Made by a program: the position numbers and the translations under genes
Assembly (NCBI GenBank): GCA_913061335.1
Contig: CAJXTP010000159.1
Span: forward strand, 1-6,938
DNA from: an uncultured Loktanella sp.
GTDB taxonomy: Bacteria > Pseudomonadota > Alphaproteobacteria > Rhodobacterales > Rhodobacteraceae
Reading direction: 5' to 3'
Length of the DNA stretch: 6,938 nucleotides
Part shown: one piece after another, positions 1 to 5,951 of the stretch
How the letters are laid out: every line of letters starts with the position of its first letter
How positions within the stretch are numbered: the stretch's first letter is position 1
The notes under the pieces: model-generated
The model's database searches: none
Seen by the model: only the letters and a program-made list of their open reading frames with translations
Told to the model about the DNA's origin: nothing

Positions 1-38
1 TCTATTCGTCGGCAGCGTCAGATGTGTATAAGAGACAG
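1..38 (+). other. Untrimmed Illumina Nextera adapter (library artefact)
   Basis: Bases 6-38 match the Nextera read-1 transposase adapter over all 33 bases: TCGTCGGCAGCGTC at 6-19, then the 19-base Tn5 mosaic end AGATGTGTATAAGAGACAG at 20-38. Bases 1-5 (TCTAT) agree with the last five bases of an i5 index such as CTCTCTAT, which precedes this adapter in finished library molecules. The adapter and index sequences are from memory; the match is read directly here. Genomic sequence begins at base 39. This is synthetic sequence left at a contig end, not a transposon of the organism. Confidence 0.97.
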
Positions 39-473
39 TTCTACTATACTGCTCTTTTGGAAAATGACGAGTATTCGCCGATCCGCCCGCTGGTTGATTG
101 GTTAAATTACAACGGCTTTACGATGGTGACTAAGCCCGCCAAAGAATACACCGACAGCATGGGTCGGCGTAAAGTCAAAGGCAACATGGACATCGAATTG
201 GCCGTCGATGCGATGGAGCTTGCACCTCATGTCGATCATATTGTGATCTTTTCAGGCGACGGCGATTTTCGTCCCTTGGTTGAAGCATTGCAGCGCAAAG
301 GTGTGCGGGTTTCGGTTGTATCTACGATCCGTAGCCAACCGCCAATGATCTCAGACGATCTACGTCGGCAATGTGACAACTTCATCGAGCTTGACGAATT
401 GCGCGATGTTGTCGGCCGACCAATCCGCGAACCGCGCCAAGAAGTTACCCCTGCGCAGTCAGACGATACCTAA
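39..473 (+). CDS. NYN domain (LabA/DUF88-like) protein, 5'-truncated
   Basis: This is the C-terminal part (144 codons plus TAA at 471-473) of a NYN-domain protein, a PIN-like fold of putative Mg-dependent RNases. The frame carries KGNMDIELAVDAMEL (Asp codon 189-191) and FSGDGDF (Asp codons 258-260 and 264-266). These are acidic positions expected to bind metal in this family. The ending, with STIRSQPPMISDDLRRQ, is typical of alphaproteobacterial LabA-like proteins. The N-terminal strand with the first conserved Asp (usually in a DGxN motif), perhaps 35-45 residues, is missing because the sequence is cut at the adapter junction. The frame can be extended to a GTG at 24, but that codon and the next four (MYKRQ) lie in the adapter and are not real. 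A hairpin terminator follows 30 bases after the stop. The RNA substrate is unknown. Confidence 0.9.
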   Translation, partial: FYYTALLENDEYSPIRPLVDWLNYNGFTMVTKPAKEYTDSMGRRKVKGNMDIELAVDAMELAPHVDHIVIFSGDGDFRPLVEALQRKGVRVSVVSTIRSQPPMISDDLRRQCDNFIELDELRDVVGRPIREPRQEVTPAQSDDT

Positions 474-503
474 CTGTTCATCGGAAATTATTGCACCAAA
501 ATG

Positions 504-539
504 GGGCCGCGCGGAAATCACTCATCGCGCGGCCCTTTT
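504..539 (+). terminator. Rho-independent terminator after the NYN gene
   Basis: A perfect 10-bp GC-rich inverted repeat, GGGCCGCGCG (504-513) with CGCGCGGCCC (526-535), encloses a 12-base loop and is followed by TTTTCGTTT. It lies 30 bases after the NYN stop and 51 bases before the ispH start, so ispH probably has its own promoter between them. I see no convincing -35/-10 pair there. Confidence 0.88.
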
Positions 540-560
540 CGTTTGTCCGCTTTGGGCTTA

Positions 561-575
561 GGTCTGTGACAGGCC
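561..575 (+). promoter_or_regulatory. Small hairpin in the ispH leader
   Basis: Bases 561-575 (GGTCTGTGACAGGCC) can fold into a 6-bp stem with one G-U pair and a TGA loop. It ends five bases before the ispH Shine-Dalgarno GGAG. It could be an operator dyad, a minor leader structure or chance. Nothing in the sequence separates these. Confidence 0.25.
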
Positions 576-590
576 ACGCCGGAGACACCA

Positions 591-1541
591 ATGACCAAAC
601 CGCCCCTGACACTTTATCTTGCCGCGCCGCGCGGGTTTTGCGCAGGCGTGGACCGCGCCATTAAGATCGTCGAGCTGGCGATCGAAAAATGGGGAGCGCC
701 TGTTTATGTGCGCCACGAGATTGTGCACAATAAATTTGTGGTCGATGGGCTACGCGACAAAGGGGCGATCTTTGTTGAAGAACTGGACGAATGTCCGCCG
801 GACCGCCCAGTGATCTTTTCAGCGCACGGTGTGCCCAAATCAGTGCCGCAGGCTGCCCAAGCCCGAGAGATGGTCTATGTCGACGCCACCTGCCCGCTGG
901 TCAGCAAAGTCCACATTGAGGCCCAGCGCCACGCGGATGCCGGCCTGCAAATGATTATGATCGGCCATGAAGGCCACCCCGAAACAGTCGGCACCATGGG
1001 CCAATTGCCCGACGGCGAAGTGCTGTTGGTCGAAACCGTAGCCGACGTAGGCCGCGTCACCCCGCGCGATCCAGCCAAGCTGGCATATGTGACCCAGACA
1101 ACCCTGTCAGTGGATGATACCTCAGACATCGTGGCCGCTTTGAATATCCGCTTTCCAGCGATCATTGGGCCGCACAAAGAAGACATTTGTTATGCCACCA
1201 CAAACCGCCAAGAAGCAGTGAAGGCAATGGCGCCAAAATGCGACGCGATGCTTGTTGTAGGCGCCCCAAACTCATCAAATTCCAAACGCTTGGTTGAGGT
1301 CGGCGCGCGCGCGGGCTGTCCCTATGCGCAGTTGGTGCAGCGGGCGACCGATATTGATTGGCGGGCTCTTGAGGGCATCAAAACAATGGGGATCACGGCA
1401 GGAGCTTCGGCCCCCGAAGTGTTGATCAACGAAGTCATCGACGCATTCCGCGACCATTACGATGTGACAACGCAGGTTGTCGAAACAGCTATTGAGAACG
1501 TCGAATTTAAAGTGCCACGGGTTCTGCGTGAAACAACCTAA
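591..1541 (+). CDS. ispH: 4-hydroxy-3-methylbut-2-enyl diphosphate reductase
   Basis: IspH (LytB) is a cytoplasmic 4Fe-4S enzyme that reduces HMBPP to IPP and DMAPP, the last step of the MEP isoprenoid pathway. The 316-residue length is normal. All expected residues are visible. The cluster cysteines are C17 (APRGFCAGVDRA), C101 (VDATCPLVSK) and C200 (DICYATTNRQ). The substrate histidines are H42 (RHEIVHN), H79 (SAHGVP) and H126, with catalytic E127 in GHEGHPE. T170 lies in TQTTLS, and S228 and N230 in PNSSNSKRL. S273 lies in TAGASAPE. The ATG at 591 is supported by GGAG at 581-584 with six bases of spacing and by the N-terminus aligning with known IspH proteins. A terminator upstream and a CCTCCGG element downstream suggest a largely separate transcript. 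IPP made here would feed ubiquinone side-chain synthesis, the pathway in which the COQ9-family gene in this window acts. Confidence 0.98.
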   Translation: MTKPPLTLYLAAPRGFCAGVDRAIKIVELAIEKWGAPVYVRHEIVHNKFVVDGLRDKGAIFVEELDECPPDRPVIFSAHGVPKSVPQAAQAREMVYVDATCPLVSKVHIEAQRHADAGLQMIMIGHEGHPETVGTMGQLPDGEVLLVETVADVGRVTPRDPAKLAYVTQTTLSVDDTSDIVAALNIRFPAIIGPHKEDICYATTNRQEAVKAMAPKCDAMLVVGAPNSSNSKRLVEVGARAGCPYAQLVQRATDIDWRALEGIKTMGITAGASAPEVLINEVIDAFRDHYDVTTQVVETAIENVEFKVPRVLRETT

Positions 1542-1558
1542 GGGAATGCCTGCGACCC

Positions 1559-1595
1559 GTCCCTCCGGGGGACATATTTGGGCTCGGAAAAAGGC
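1559..1595 (+). terminator. CCTCCGG-type hairpin element after ispH
   Basis: GTCCC (1559-1563) and GGGAC (1569-1573) form a 5-bp stem over TCCGG, followed by ATATTTG and, further on, an A-rich stretch (GGAAAAAGG). The core reads CCTCCGGGGGACATATTTG. It resembles, on the opposite strand, the element at 4151-4178 (CCTCCGGCGGGAGTATTTTTG, then GAAAAAG). From memory, such elements are frequent after genes in Rhodobacteraceae and probably act as terminators. The U-tract here is poor, so termination may be partial. Confidence 0.55.
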
Positions 1596-1660
1596 AACGG
1601 TAGCGCATATGATGGGAAAAACATGACACAGATACCACGCACCCGTGATGGTGGCATCTG

Positions 1661-2257
1661 ATGCCTGACGCAAAAACCATCGCATTCTATGATGCAGCCG
1701 CCGAACGCTATGCAAACATGACCGGAACTGACGCGCCGTCAGATCAGCTATTGGCGTTCATGGCGCTGTTGCCGCCGCAAGCACATGTGCTTGATCTTGG
1801 CTGTGGGCCAGCGCGCGCATCTGTTTATATGCGCAACGCTGGGTTTGTGCCCGATCCGGTTGATGCATCGCAAGGGATGATCGATCTGGCCAATGAGACC
1901 CATCAAATTGGCGCACGGATGCTGACGTTTGATGACGTGGCTATGGCCGATACCTACGACGGGATATGGGCCAACTTTTCGCTACTGCATGCACCTCGGG
2001 CGGACTTGCCACGGATATTGGCCGCTTTGGCGACGGCATTGCACCGCGATGGCATTTTGCATGTCGCACTGAAGACCGGAACCGGCGAGGCCCGCGACGA
2101 CATCGAACGATTATACACCTACCTAACCGTCACTGAATTACATGACCTACTGACAACCGCTGGCTTTGCGGTTATCGCGACCGTTGAGGGGCACGAGGTC
2201 GGCTGCGCGGGCACCGACGACCCCTTTGTCGCAATGAGGGCACGTAAAAATGACTAA
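1661..2257 (+). CDS. Class I SAM-dependent methyltransferase
   Basis: The protein has 198 residues with a Rossmann-type SAM-binding fold. Motif I is VLDLGCGPARA (residues 43-53). The acidic residue at the end of strand 2 is probably D68 (PVDASQGM), which would bind the SAM ribose. Motif IV lies around YDGIWANFSLLHAP (98-111), and strand 5 around GILHVALKTG. The N-terminus (AFYDAAAERYANMTG) is the usual cap helix of UbiE/Methyltransf_25-type small-molecule methyltransferases. The substrate cannot be named. An in-frame TGA at 1646-1648 leaves ATG 1661 as the first possible ATG. No strong Shine-Dalgarno precedes it. A 12-codon reading frame (1623-1661) stops in a TGATG overlap with this start, which could couple translation. 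The gene overlaps rnhA by 8 nt, so the two are very likely co-transcribed. Confidence 0.9.
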   Translation: MPDAKTIAFYDAAAERYANMTGTDAPSDQLLAFMALLPPQAHVLDLGCGPARASVYMRNAGFVPDPVDASQGMIDLANETHQIGARMLTFDDVAMADTYDGIWANFSLLHAPRADLPRILAALATALHRDGILHVALKTGTGEARDDIERLYTYLTVTELHDLLTTAGFAVIATVEGHEVGCAGTDDPFVAMRARKND

Positions 2258-2702
2258 GCTTTTCGCCTATACCGATGGTGCATGTTCGGGCAATCCAGGG
2301 CCCGGTGGTTGGGGCACGATCATGATCGCACGAGATGGCGATACCGAGGTCAAAAAGCGCGAACTTAACGGCGGCGCCGCCCTGACTACAAACAACCAGA
2401 TGGAAATGATGGCCGCGATCTCTGCGCTTGAAGCATTGGAACGGCCCAGCGCCCTCACAGTCGTGACCGACAGCGTTTACGTCAAAGACGGGATCACCAA
2501 GTGGATCTTTGGCTGGAAGAAGAAGGGCTGGAAAACTGCCGCTAACAAACCCGTCAAAAACGAAGAGCTTTGGAAGCGGCTTGATGCGGCAACTGTGCGG
2601 CACGATGTGACATGGGAATGGGTCAAGGGCCATGCGGGCCACCCCGAAAACGAACGCGCCGACGAATTGGCCCGCCAAGGCATGGCACCTTACAAAACAT
2701 AA
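2250..2702 (+). CDS. rnhA: Ribonuclease HI
   Basis: RNase HI degrades the RNA strand of RNA-DNA hybrids (R-loops, Okazaki primers) in the cytoplasm using two Mg ions. The 150-residue length is typical. The DEDD residues are all present: D9 (YTDGACSGNPGPGGWG), E52 (NNQMEMMAA), D74 (VVTDSVYVKDGI) and D138 (NERADELA). The flexible catalytic histidine is H128 in VKGHAGHPEN. A basic handle region is present (W85 to K100, with GWKKKGWKTAANKPV). The ATG at 2250 is preceded by GAGGG (2236-2240) and lies inside the end of the methyltransferase gene (8-nt overlap), indicating translational coupling. There is no obvious terminator before the next gene. Confidence 0.98.
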   Translation: MTKLFAYTDGACSGNPGPGGWGTIMIARDGDTEVKKRELNGGAALTTNNQMEMMAAISALEALERPSALTVVTDSVYVKDGITKWIFGWKKKGWKTAANKPVKNEELWKRLDAATVRHDVTWEWVKGHAGHPENERADELARQGMAPYKT

Positions 2703-2748
2703 GCGCTCTCTGATTGCATGCGTATGCATGAGCTGTCACAGTCGCCTT

Positions 2749-3444
2749 ATGACAACCCATGATCCGCTTTTACTGATTCCCGGCATGATGTGCGACGCGC
2801 GACTTTTCGCGCCGCAAATTGATGCGTTCTCTCATGATCGGATGATCGTGGTCGCCCCGCTTATTGGGGATACCGTCACCGAGATCGCCGCGCGAATTTT
2901 GGATCAAGCGCCCCCTCGTTTTGCATTGGCAGGCCTATCTATGGGCGGGATTGTCGCGATGGAAATGTGGGCGCAGGCCCCCGACCGGATCAGCCGGATC
3001 GCCCTGCTGGATACCAACCCCAAGGCCGAACATCCCACCGTCGCGGCGAACCGTGACCCACAGATTGCGGCGGCCCTTGCAGGTGACTTGCGCCGTGTGA
3101 TGCGCGACGAGATGAAGCCAAACTATCTGGCAGATGGCCCGACCCAAGGATTGATCCTTGACCTGTGTATGTCCATGGCCGAAATCTTGGGTCCTGATGC
3201 ATTTGCGCGCCAATCACGCGCGTTACAAACCCGCCCTGATCAACAAGATACACTGCGCGGCGTCACGGTGCCTGCGCTTGTTTTATGCGGAGCGACTGAC
3301 ACGCTTTGCCCCGTCCACAGACACGAACTAATAGCGAGCCTGATCCAAGATGCGACCCTCACAATCATACCAAATGCCGGGCATTTACCGACGCTTGAGC
3401 AACCCGACTTAACCAATAAGGCGCTTTTACAATGGCTGACATAA
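2749..3444 (+). CDS. Alpha/beta hydrolase family protein
   Basis: The protein has 231 residues with the alpha/beta hydrolase fold. It shows the oxyanion-hole region LLLIPGMMCDARLF (residues 7-20), the nucleophile elbow GLSMGG with Ser64, the acid D184 in VLCGATDTLCP, and H212 in PNAGHLPTLEQP. The catalytic triad is therefore complete. It has no signal peptide and is probably cytoplasmic. Substrates of this family are diverse (esters, lactones, thioesters), and none can be assigned. I chose ATG 2749 because the conserved fold begins four to five residues later. In-frame ATGs at 2632 and 2728 would add unconserved residues, and the first lies within rnhA. None of the starts has a good Shine-Dalgarno, which is unusual for this window. 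The gene overlaps the RraA-like gene by 13 nt, so the two are probably co-translated. Confidence 0.88.
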   Translation: MTTHDPLLLIPGMMCDARLFAPQIDAFSHDRMIVVAPLIGDTVTEIAARILDQAPPRFALAGLSMGGIVAMEMWAQAPDRISRIALLDTNPKAEHPTVAANRDPQIAAALAGDLRRVMRDEMKPNYLADGPTQGLILDLCMSMAEILGPDAFARQSRALQTRPDQQDTLRGVTVPALVLCGATDTLCPVHRHELIASLIQDATLTIIPNAGHLPTLEQPDLTNKALLQWLT

Positions 3445-4142
3445 CTCTGCCCGATGGGCTTTTGGACCTGATGCAAAAGGTCGACACGCCCACTGTGTGC
3501 AACGCAATCGAAGTGGCCCAAGGCAAACGCGGCTTTGACGGCTACACCAAGGGCACGATGTTCGCGTCAGATCCAACGGCACCTGCGATTGTCGGCTTTG
3601 CACGGACCGCTCAAATCGCAGGGCGCGCACCGCCGACCGAAGACCCCGATGTGATCCGCGCCCGCCGTTTGGACTATTTCCGAAACATGTCCGAAGGGCC
3701 GCGCCCCGCCATTGCAGTGGTCGAAGACGTCGACGAACCTCATTGCGTATCGGCGTGGTGGGGCGAGGTTCACACCACGGTCCACAAGGGACTTGGCATG
3801 GCAGGCGCGCTGACCAACGGGGTGATGCGCGATCTTGGCGATATGCCCGCCGGCTTTCCGGTTATCGCGGGGTCCATCGGGCCAAGCCATGCATTCGTGC
3901 ACGTCCGCAGCTTGGGTGGAACGGTCAACATTCGCGGGATGCAAGTGGCCCAAGGGGACCTGATCCATGCAGATCGGCATGGTGGTCTTGTCGTTCCACC
4001 AGAAGTGATCCCAACCCTAAAGGATGCGATCCAAAAACTGCTGGATACCGAGAACATCATCCTTGAACCTGCACGTCAGCCGGACTTCAACCTCGACAAG
4101 CTGATGGATGCATGGGCCGCGTTTGAGAACTCCCGCACATAA
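3432..4142 (+). CDS. RraA-like / HMG aldolase-type family protein
   Basis: The protein has 236 residues of the RraA-like fold, which includes the RNase E inhibitor RraA and the 4-hydroxy-4-methyl-2-oxoglutarate (HMG/CHA) aldolases. Visible marks are the N-terminal LMQKVDTPTVCNAIE (residues 13-27), VVEDVDEPHCVSAWWGE (96-112), GALTNGVMRDLGDMP (125-139) with R133-D134 and D137, and GDLIHADRHGGLVVP (175-189). R133-D134-x-x-D137 matches the RDxxE/D metal and substrate motif of the aldolases, which true RraA regulators generally lack. An aldolase or related lyase is thus more likely than an RNase E regulator; this is inference. At 236 residues it is longer than E. coli RraA (about 160) and nearer the aldolase group. 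The ATG at 3432 lies inside the end of the hydrolase gene, with only a weak AAGG at 3418-3421, so translation probably depends on the upstream gene. Confidence 0.85.
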   Translation: MADITLPDGLLDLMQKVDTPTVCNAIEVAQGKRGFDGYTKGTMFASDPTAPAIVGFARTAQIAGRAPPTEDPDVIRARRLDYFRNMSEGPRPAIAVVEDVDEPHCVSAWWGEVHTTVHKGLGMAGALTNGVMRDLGDMPAGFPVIAGSIGPSHAFVHVRSLGGTVNIRGMQVAQGDLIHADRHGGLVVPPEVIPTLKDAIQKLLDTENIILEPARQPDFNLDKLMDAWAAFENSRT

Positions 4143-4150
4143 TCCGCCTC

Positions 4151-4178
4151 GCTTTTTCAAAAATACTCCCGCCGGAGG
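4151..4178 (-). terminator. CCTCCGG-type terminator after the quinone oxidoreductase gene
   Basis: Read on the minus strand this is CCTCCGGCGGGAG, a CTCC/GGAG stem (4177-4174 with 4169-4166) over GGCG, followed by TATTTTTGAAAAAG. The U-rich tail favours termination of the minus-strand gene, whose TGA is at 4182-4180, directly before the element. In the plus direction it also lies just after the RraA-like stop (4142) and may stop that transcript too. It shares its core with the element at 1559-1595. Confidence 0.65.
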
Positions 4179-4179
4179 C

Positions 4180-5151
4180 TCAACCGATCTTCAAAACGAT
4201 TTTGCCGATATGGGCACTGCTTTCCATGCGCGCATGGGCGGCGGCGGCATCAGCAAGCGCGAATTCCTGATCCATCACGGGAGCCACGGTACCTGCGGCA
4301 AGCAGTGGCCATACTTGATCGCGCAACTGATCCGCTATGCGGGCCTTTGCCAAATCTGACTGTGGGCGCAGCGTGCTGCCCGTTATCGTCAATCTGCGGG
4401 TCATGACTTCGATCAAGTTCAGCTCGGCTTTTGGGCCTTGCAAGAACGCAATCTGAACAAGCCTGCCATCGTCAGCCAAGGCTTTAATATCGCGCTGCAT
4501 ATAGGACCCGCCGACCATGTCGAGGATCAGATCAGCGCGGCCATTGGACCGCATCACATCAACGAAATCAGCGTCGCGGTAATTGATCGCGACCTCCGCG
4601 CCAAGCGCCAGACAGGCCGCGCATTTTTCATCTGAACCGGCAGTCGTAAACACCCGCGCCCCAAATGCATTGGCCAATTGGATCGCCGTGGTCCCGATGC
4701 CAGAACTGCCGCCGTGGACCAAGAACCGTTCTCCGGCTTGCAAGCCGCCACGCATGAAAACATTCGACCAAACTGTGAAAAACGTCTCCGGCAAACAGGC
4801 CGCTTGTTTCAGGCTCAACCCCTTGGGAACAGGCAAACAATGGGCCGCTGCGGTCGTCACAAATTCTGCATATCCACCGCCAGGCAGCAACGCGCAAACC
4901 TGATCGCCAATAGACACATTGGTCACGCCGTCGCCCAAGGATACAACCTCGCCTGCACCTTCCAACCCCGGCAAATCGCTTGCGGTTGCGGGTGGATTAT
5001 ACAGGCCTGCGCGTTGCAGGGCGTCGGGGCGATTCACACCCGCATAGGCCAGTTTAATGACCACTTCGCCGTGGCCTGCGACTGGCATTGGCCGGTCAGT
5101 TAGCTTCAGGACATCGGGGCCACCATGGGCTGTGATTTCTACGGCTTTCAT
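4180..5151 (-). CDS. Zinc-independent NAD(P)H:quinone oxidoreductase (PIG3/QOR type)
   Basis: The protein has 323 residues and belongs to the MDR superfamily. The N-terminal GroES-like domain carries GVNRPDALQRAGLYNPP (residues 38-54), a pattern typical of the PIG3/TP53I3 quinone oxidoreductases, and LPGLEGAGEV (60-69). The Rossmann domain carries VHGGSSGIGTTAIQLA (145-160) for NAD(P)H. The usual zinc-ligand cysteine cluster of alcohol dehydrogenases is absent. It likely reduces quinones or related enones with NADPH in the cytoplasm. I chose ATG 5151 because it overlaps the COQ9 stop as ATGA and has AAAGGA eight bases upstream. A start at 5172 would add MAQRNRS, lie before that Shine-Dalgarno and overlap COQ9 by 25 nt. 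Coupling to COQ9 points to a role linked to ubiquinone, though members of this family have varied substrates. Confidence 0.92.
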   Translation of the reverse strand: MKAVEITAHGGPDVLKLTDRPMPVAGHGEVVIKLAYAGVNRPDALQRAGLYNPPATASDLPGLEGAGEVVSLGDGVTNVSIGDQVCALLPGGGYAEFVTTAAAHCLPVPKGLSLKQAACLPETFFTVWSNVFMRGGLQAGERFLVHGGSSGIGTTAIQLANAFGARVFTTAGSDEKCAACLALGAEVAINYRDADFVDVMRSNGRADLILDMVGGSYMQRDIKALADDGRLVQIAFLQGPKAELNLIEVMTRRLTITGSTLRPQSDLAKARIADQLRDQVWPLLAAGTVAPVMDQEFALADAAAAHARMESSAHIGKIVLKIG

Positions 5152-5840
5152 TGATCTGTTCCTTTGTGCCAAATGCCCGGGAGGTCGGTGTTGGGAGTGC
5201 GCGTGGGCGCTTTAATCGTGCTGGTCAGGCTGGCCAGAATGCGCGTGAACGGCTTTAGGATTGCGCTGTCATTGACCTGCGCTTTGACCTTTTCAAATTG
5301 CATGACGTTTTCGATCCGGCGGTCAATGAAGTCGTCGATCCCCGTGCCATCATCGCCGAGCCAGTACAAAACGACCGACCCGTAAACCCCTGAAAGCGTT
5401 GCCCTTTTGGTATACCAATTTACGTCGTCCGACGTGTCACCCAGCGCGTTCCAGATCGCATCGGCGGTGCCCCAAATCAGCTTGGCGCCTTCTGGTGCCA
5501 TATGCGGCAACGCGAATAGCGACGATCCGCGGCGCACGATTTCTTTGTCGCCGTCAGCGAGACGCAATTTAATCGCGTGAACAACGCGGTCACGGAACCG
5601 CATATCGGTCAGATCCGCATCAACCAAAGCCGCTGTCATTTTAGCGTCACCACGCAAATGATAGGCCACAGCCAAATCAGCAGATCCACGCGGGCACAAC
5701 ATTTTGGCATGCGCGAGATCAATCCCGACTTCGGCCACAGCCGCGCTAAATGTGGTGGGTGACCAGCCATCAAATGGCACATGTGCGATTGCGGCATCAA
5801 GCAGGGCGTCCAACATCGGGTCGGGTATCTGGGTGTGCAT
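5148..5840 (-). CDS. COQ9-family ubiquinone biosynthesis protein
   Basis: The protein has 230 residues. COQ9 has a TetR-like fold, binds lipids or isoprenoid quinone intermediates, and presents them to the hydroxylase COQ7 in mitochondria and alphaproteobacteria. Seen here: GWSPTTFSAAVAEVGID (residues 25-41), a helix-turn-helix-like segment, and the family core SLFALPHMAPEGAKLIWG (107-124), then TADAIWNALGDTSDDVNWYTKR, and the end FIDRRIENVMQFEK (171-184). N141-W142-Y143 corresponds to the conserved Trp-Tyr surface patch reported as important for COQ7 contact in human COQ9. The ATG at 5840 follows a strong AAGGAG (complement of 5847-5852) at six bases. The gene starts a two-gene operon with the quinone oxidoreductase (4-nt overlap) and is divergent from rpsU. 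A TetR-type regulator is less likely, because the C-terminal half matches COQ9 closely. Confidence 0.93.
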   Translation of the reverse strand: MHTQIPDPMLDALLDAAIAHVPFDGWSPTTFSAAVAEVGIDLAHAKMLCPRGSADLAVAYHLRGDAKMTAALVDADLTDMRFRDRVVHAIKLRLADGDKEIVRRGSSLFALPHMAPEGAKLIWGTADAIWNALGDTSDDVNWYTKRATLSGVYGSVVLYWLGDDGTGIDDFIDRRIENVMQFEKVKAQVNDSAILKPFTRILASLTSTIKAPTRTPNTDLPGIWHKGTDQ

Positions 5841-5951
5841 GGCGGTCTCCTTGTGTGGCTTGGGCCCACACTAGACAAGCTGGAACAAAGTTGCTATCCG
5901 CCCAATTCCTGCAATTTTGCAAATTTAACTTAGAGAGGTGGTGAAAACCAC
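5841..5951. promoter_or_regulatory. Divergent COQ9 / rpsU intergenic region
   Basis: These 111 bases must hold the start signals of both the COQ9 operon (minus) and rpsU (plus). The part nearest rpsU is AT-rich (GCAATTTTGCAAATTTAACTT, about 5911-5931) and contains a small dyad AATTT-TGC-AAATT (5913-5925). TTGCTA at 5891 could be a -35 element, but I find no good -10 at the right distance. I can therefore assign the region but not the promoters themselves. Confidence 0.5.
5934..5951 (+). promoter_or_regulatory. rpsU Shine-Dalgarno with adjoining GNRA hairpin
   Basis: The Shine-Dalgarno AGAGGTG (5934-5940) runs into a perfect hairpin, GTGGT (5938-5942), GAAA (5943-5946), ACCAC (5947-5951), whose last base directly precedes the ATG at 5952. 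The loop is a GNRA tetraloop. The stem takes in the last G of GAGG. Folding would either mask part of the Shine-Dalgarno or bring GAG close to the AUG by looping out the 14 bases between. A role in control of bS21 synthesis is inference. Confidence 0.5.

Noticed and set aside
20..38. Tn5 mosaic end suggesting a transposon insertion
   Set aside because: It is the inner part of the Nextera adapter with the 14-base adapter tail attached, at the very end of the sequence. It is a library artefact.
1275..1715. 146-codon minus-strand open frame across the end of ispH and the spacer
   Set aside because: It lies opposite the well-conserved C-terminal half of IspH, and its translation shows no recognisable domain.
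2172..2729. 185-codon minus-strand open frame covering rnhA
   Set aside because: It is the complement of complete rnhA with all catalytic residues. The translation has no family features.
2632..2748. Longer N-terminus for the alpha/beta hydrolase from ATG 2632
   Set aside because: It would overlap 71 bases of rnhA, and the added 39 residues do not resemble hydrolase sequence. The fold begins just after ATG 2749.
5152..5172. Longer N-terminus (MAQRNRS) for the quinone oxidoreductase
   Set aside because: The AAAGGA Shine-Dalgarno and the ATGA overlap with COQ9 both point to ATG 5151, and the MDR family typically begins MKAV at that point.
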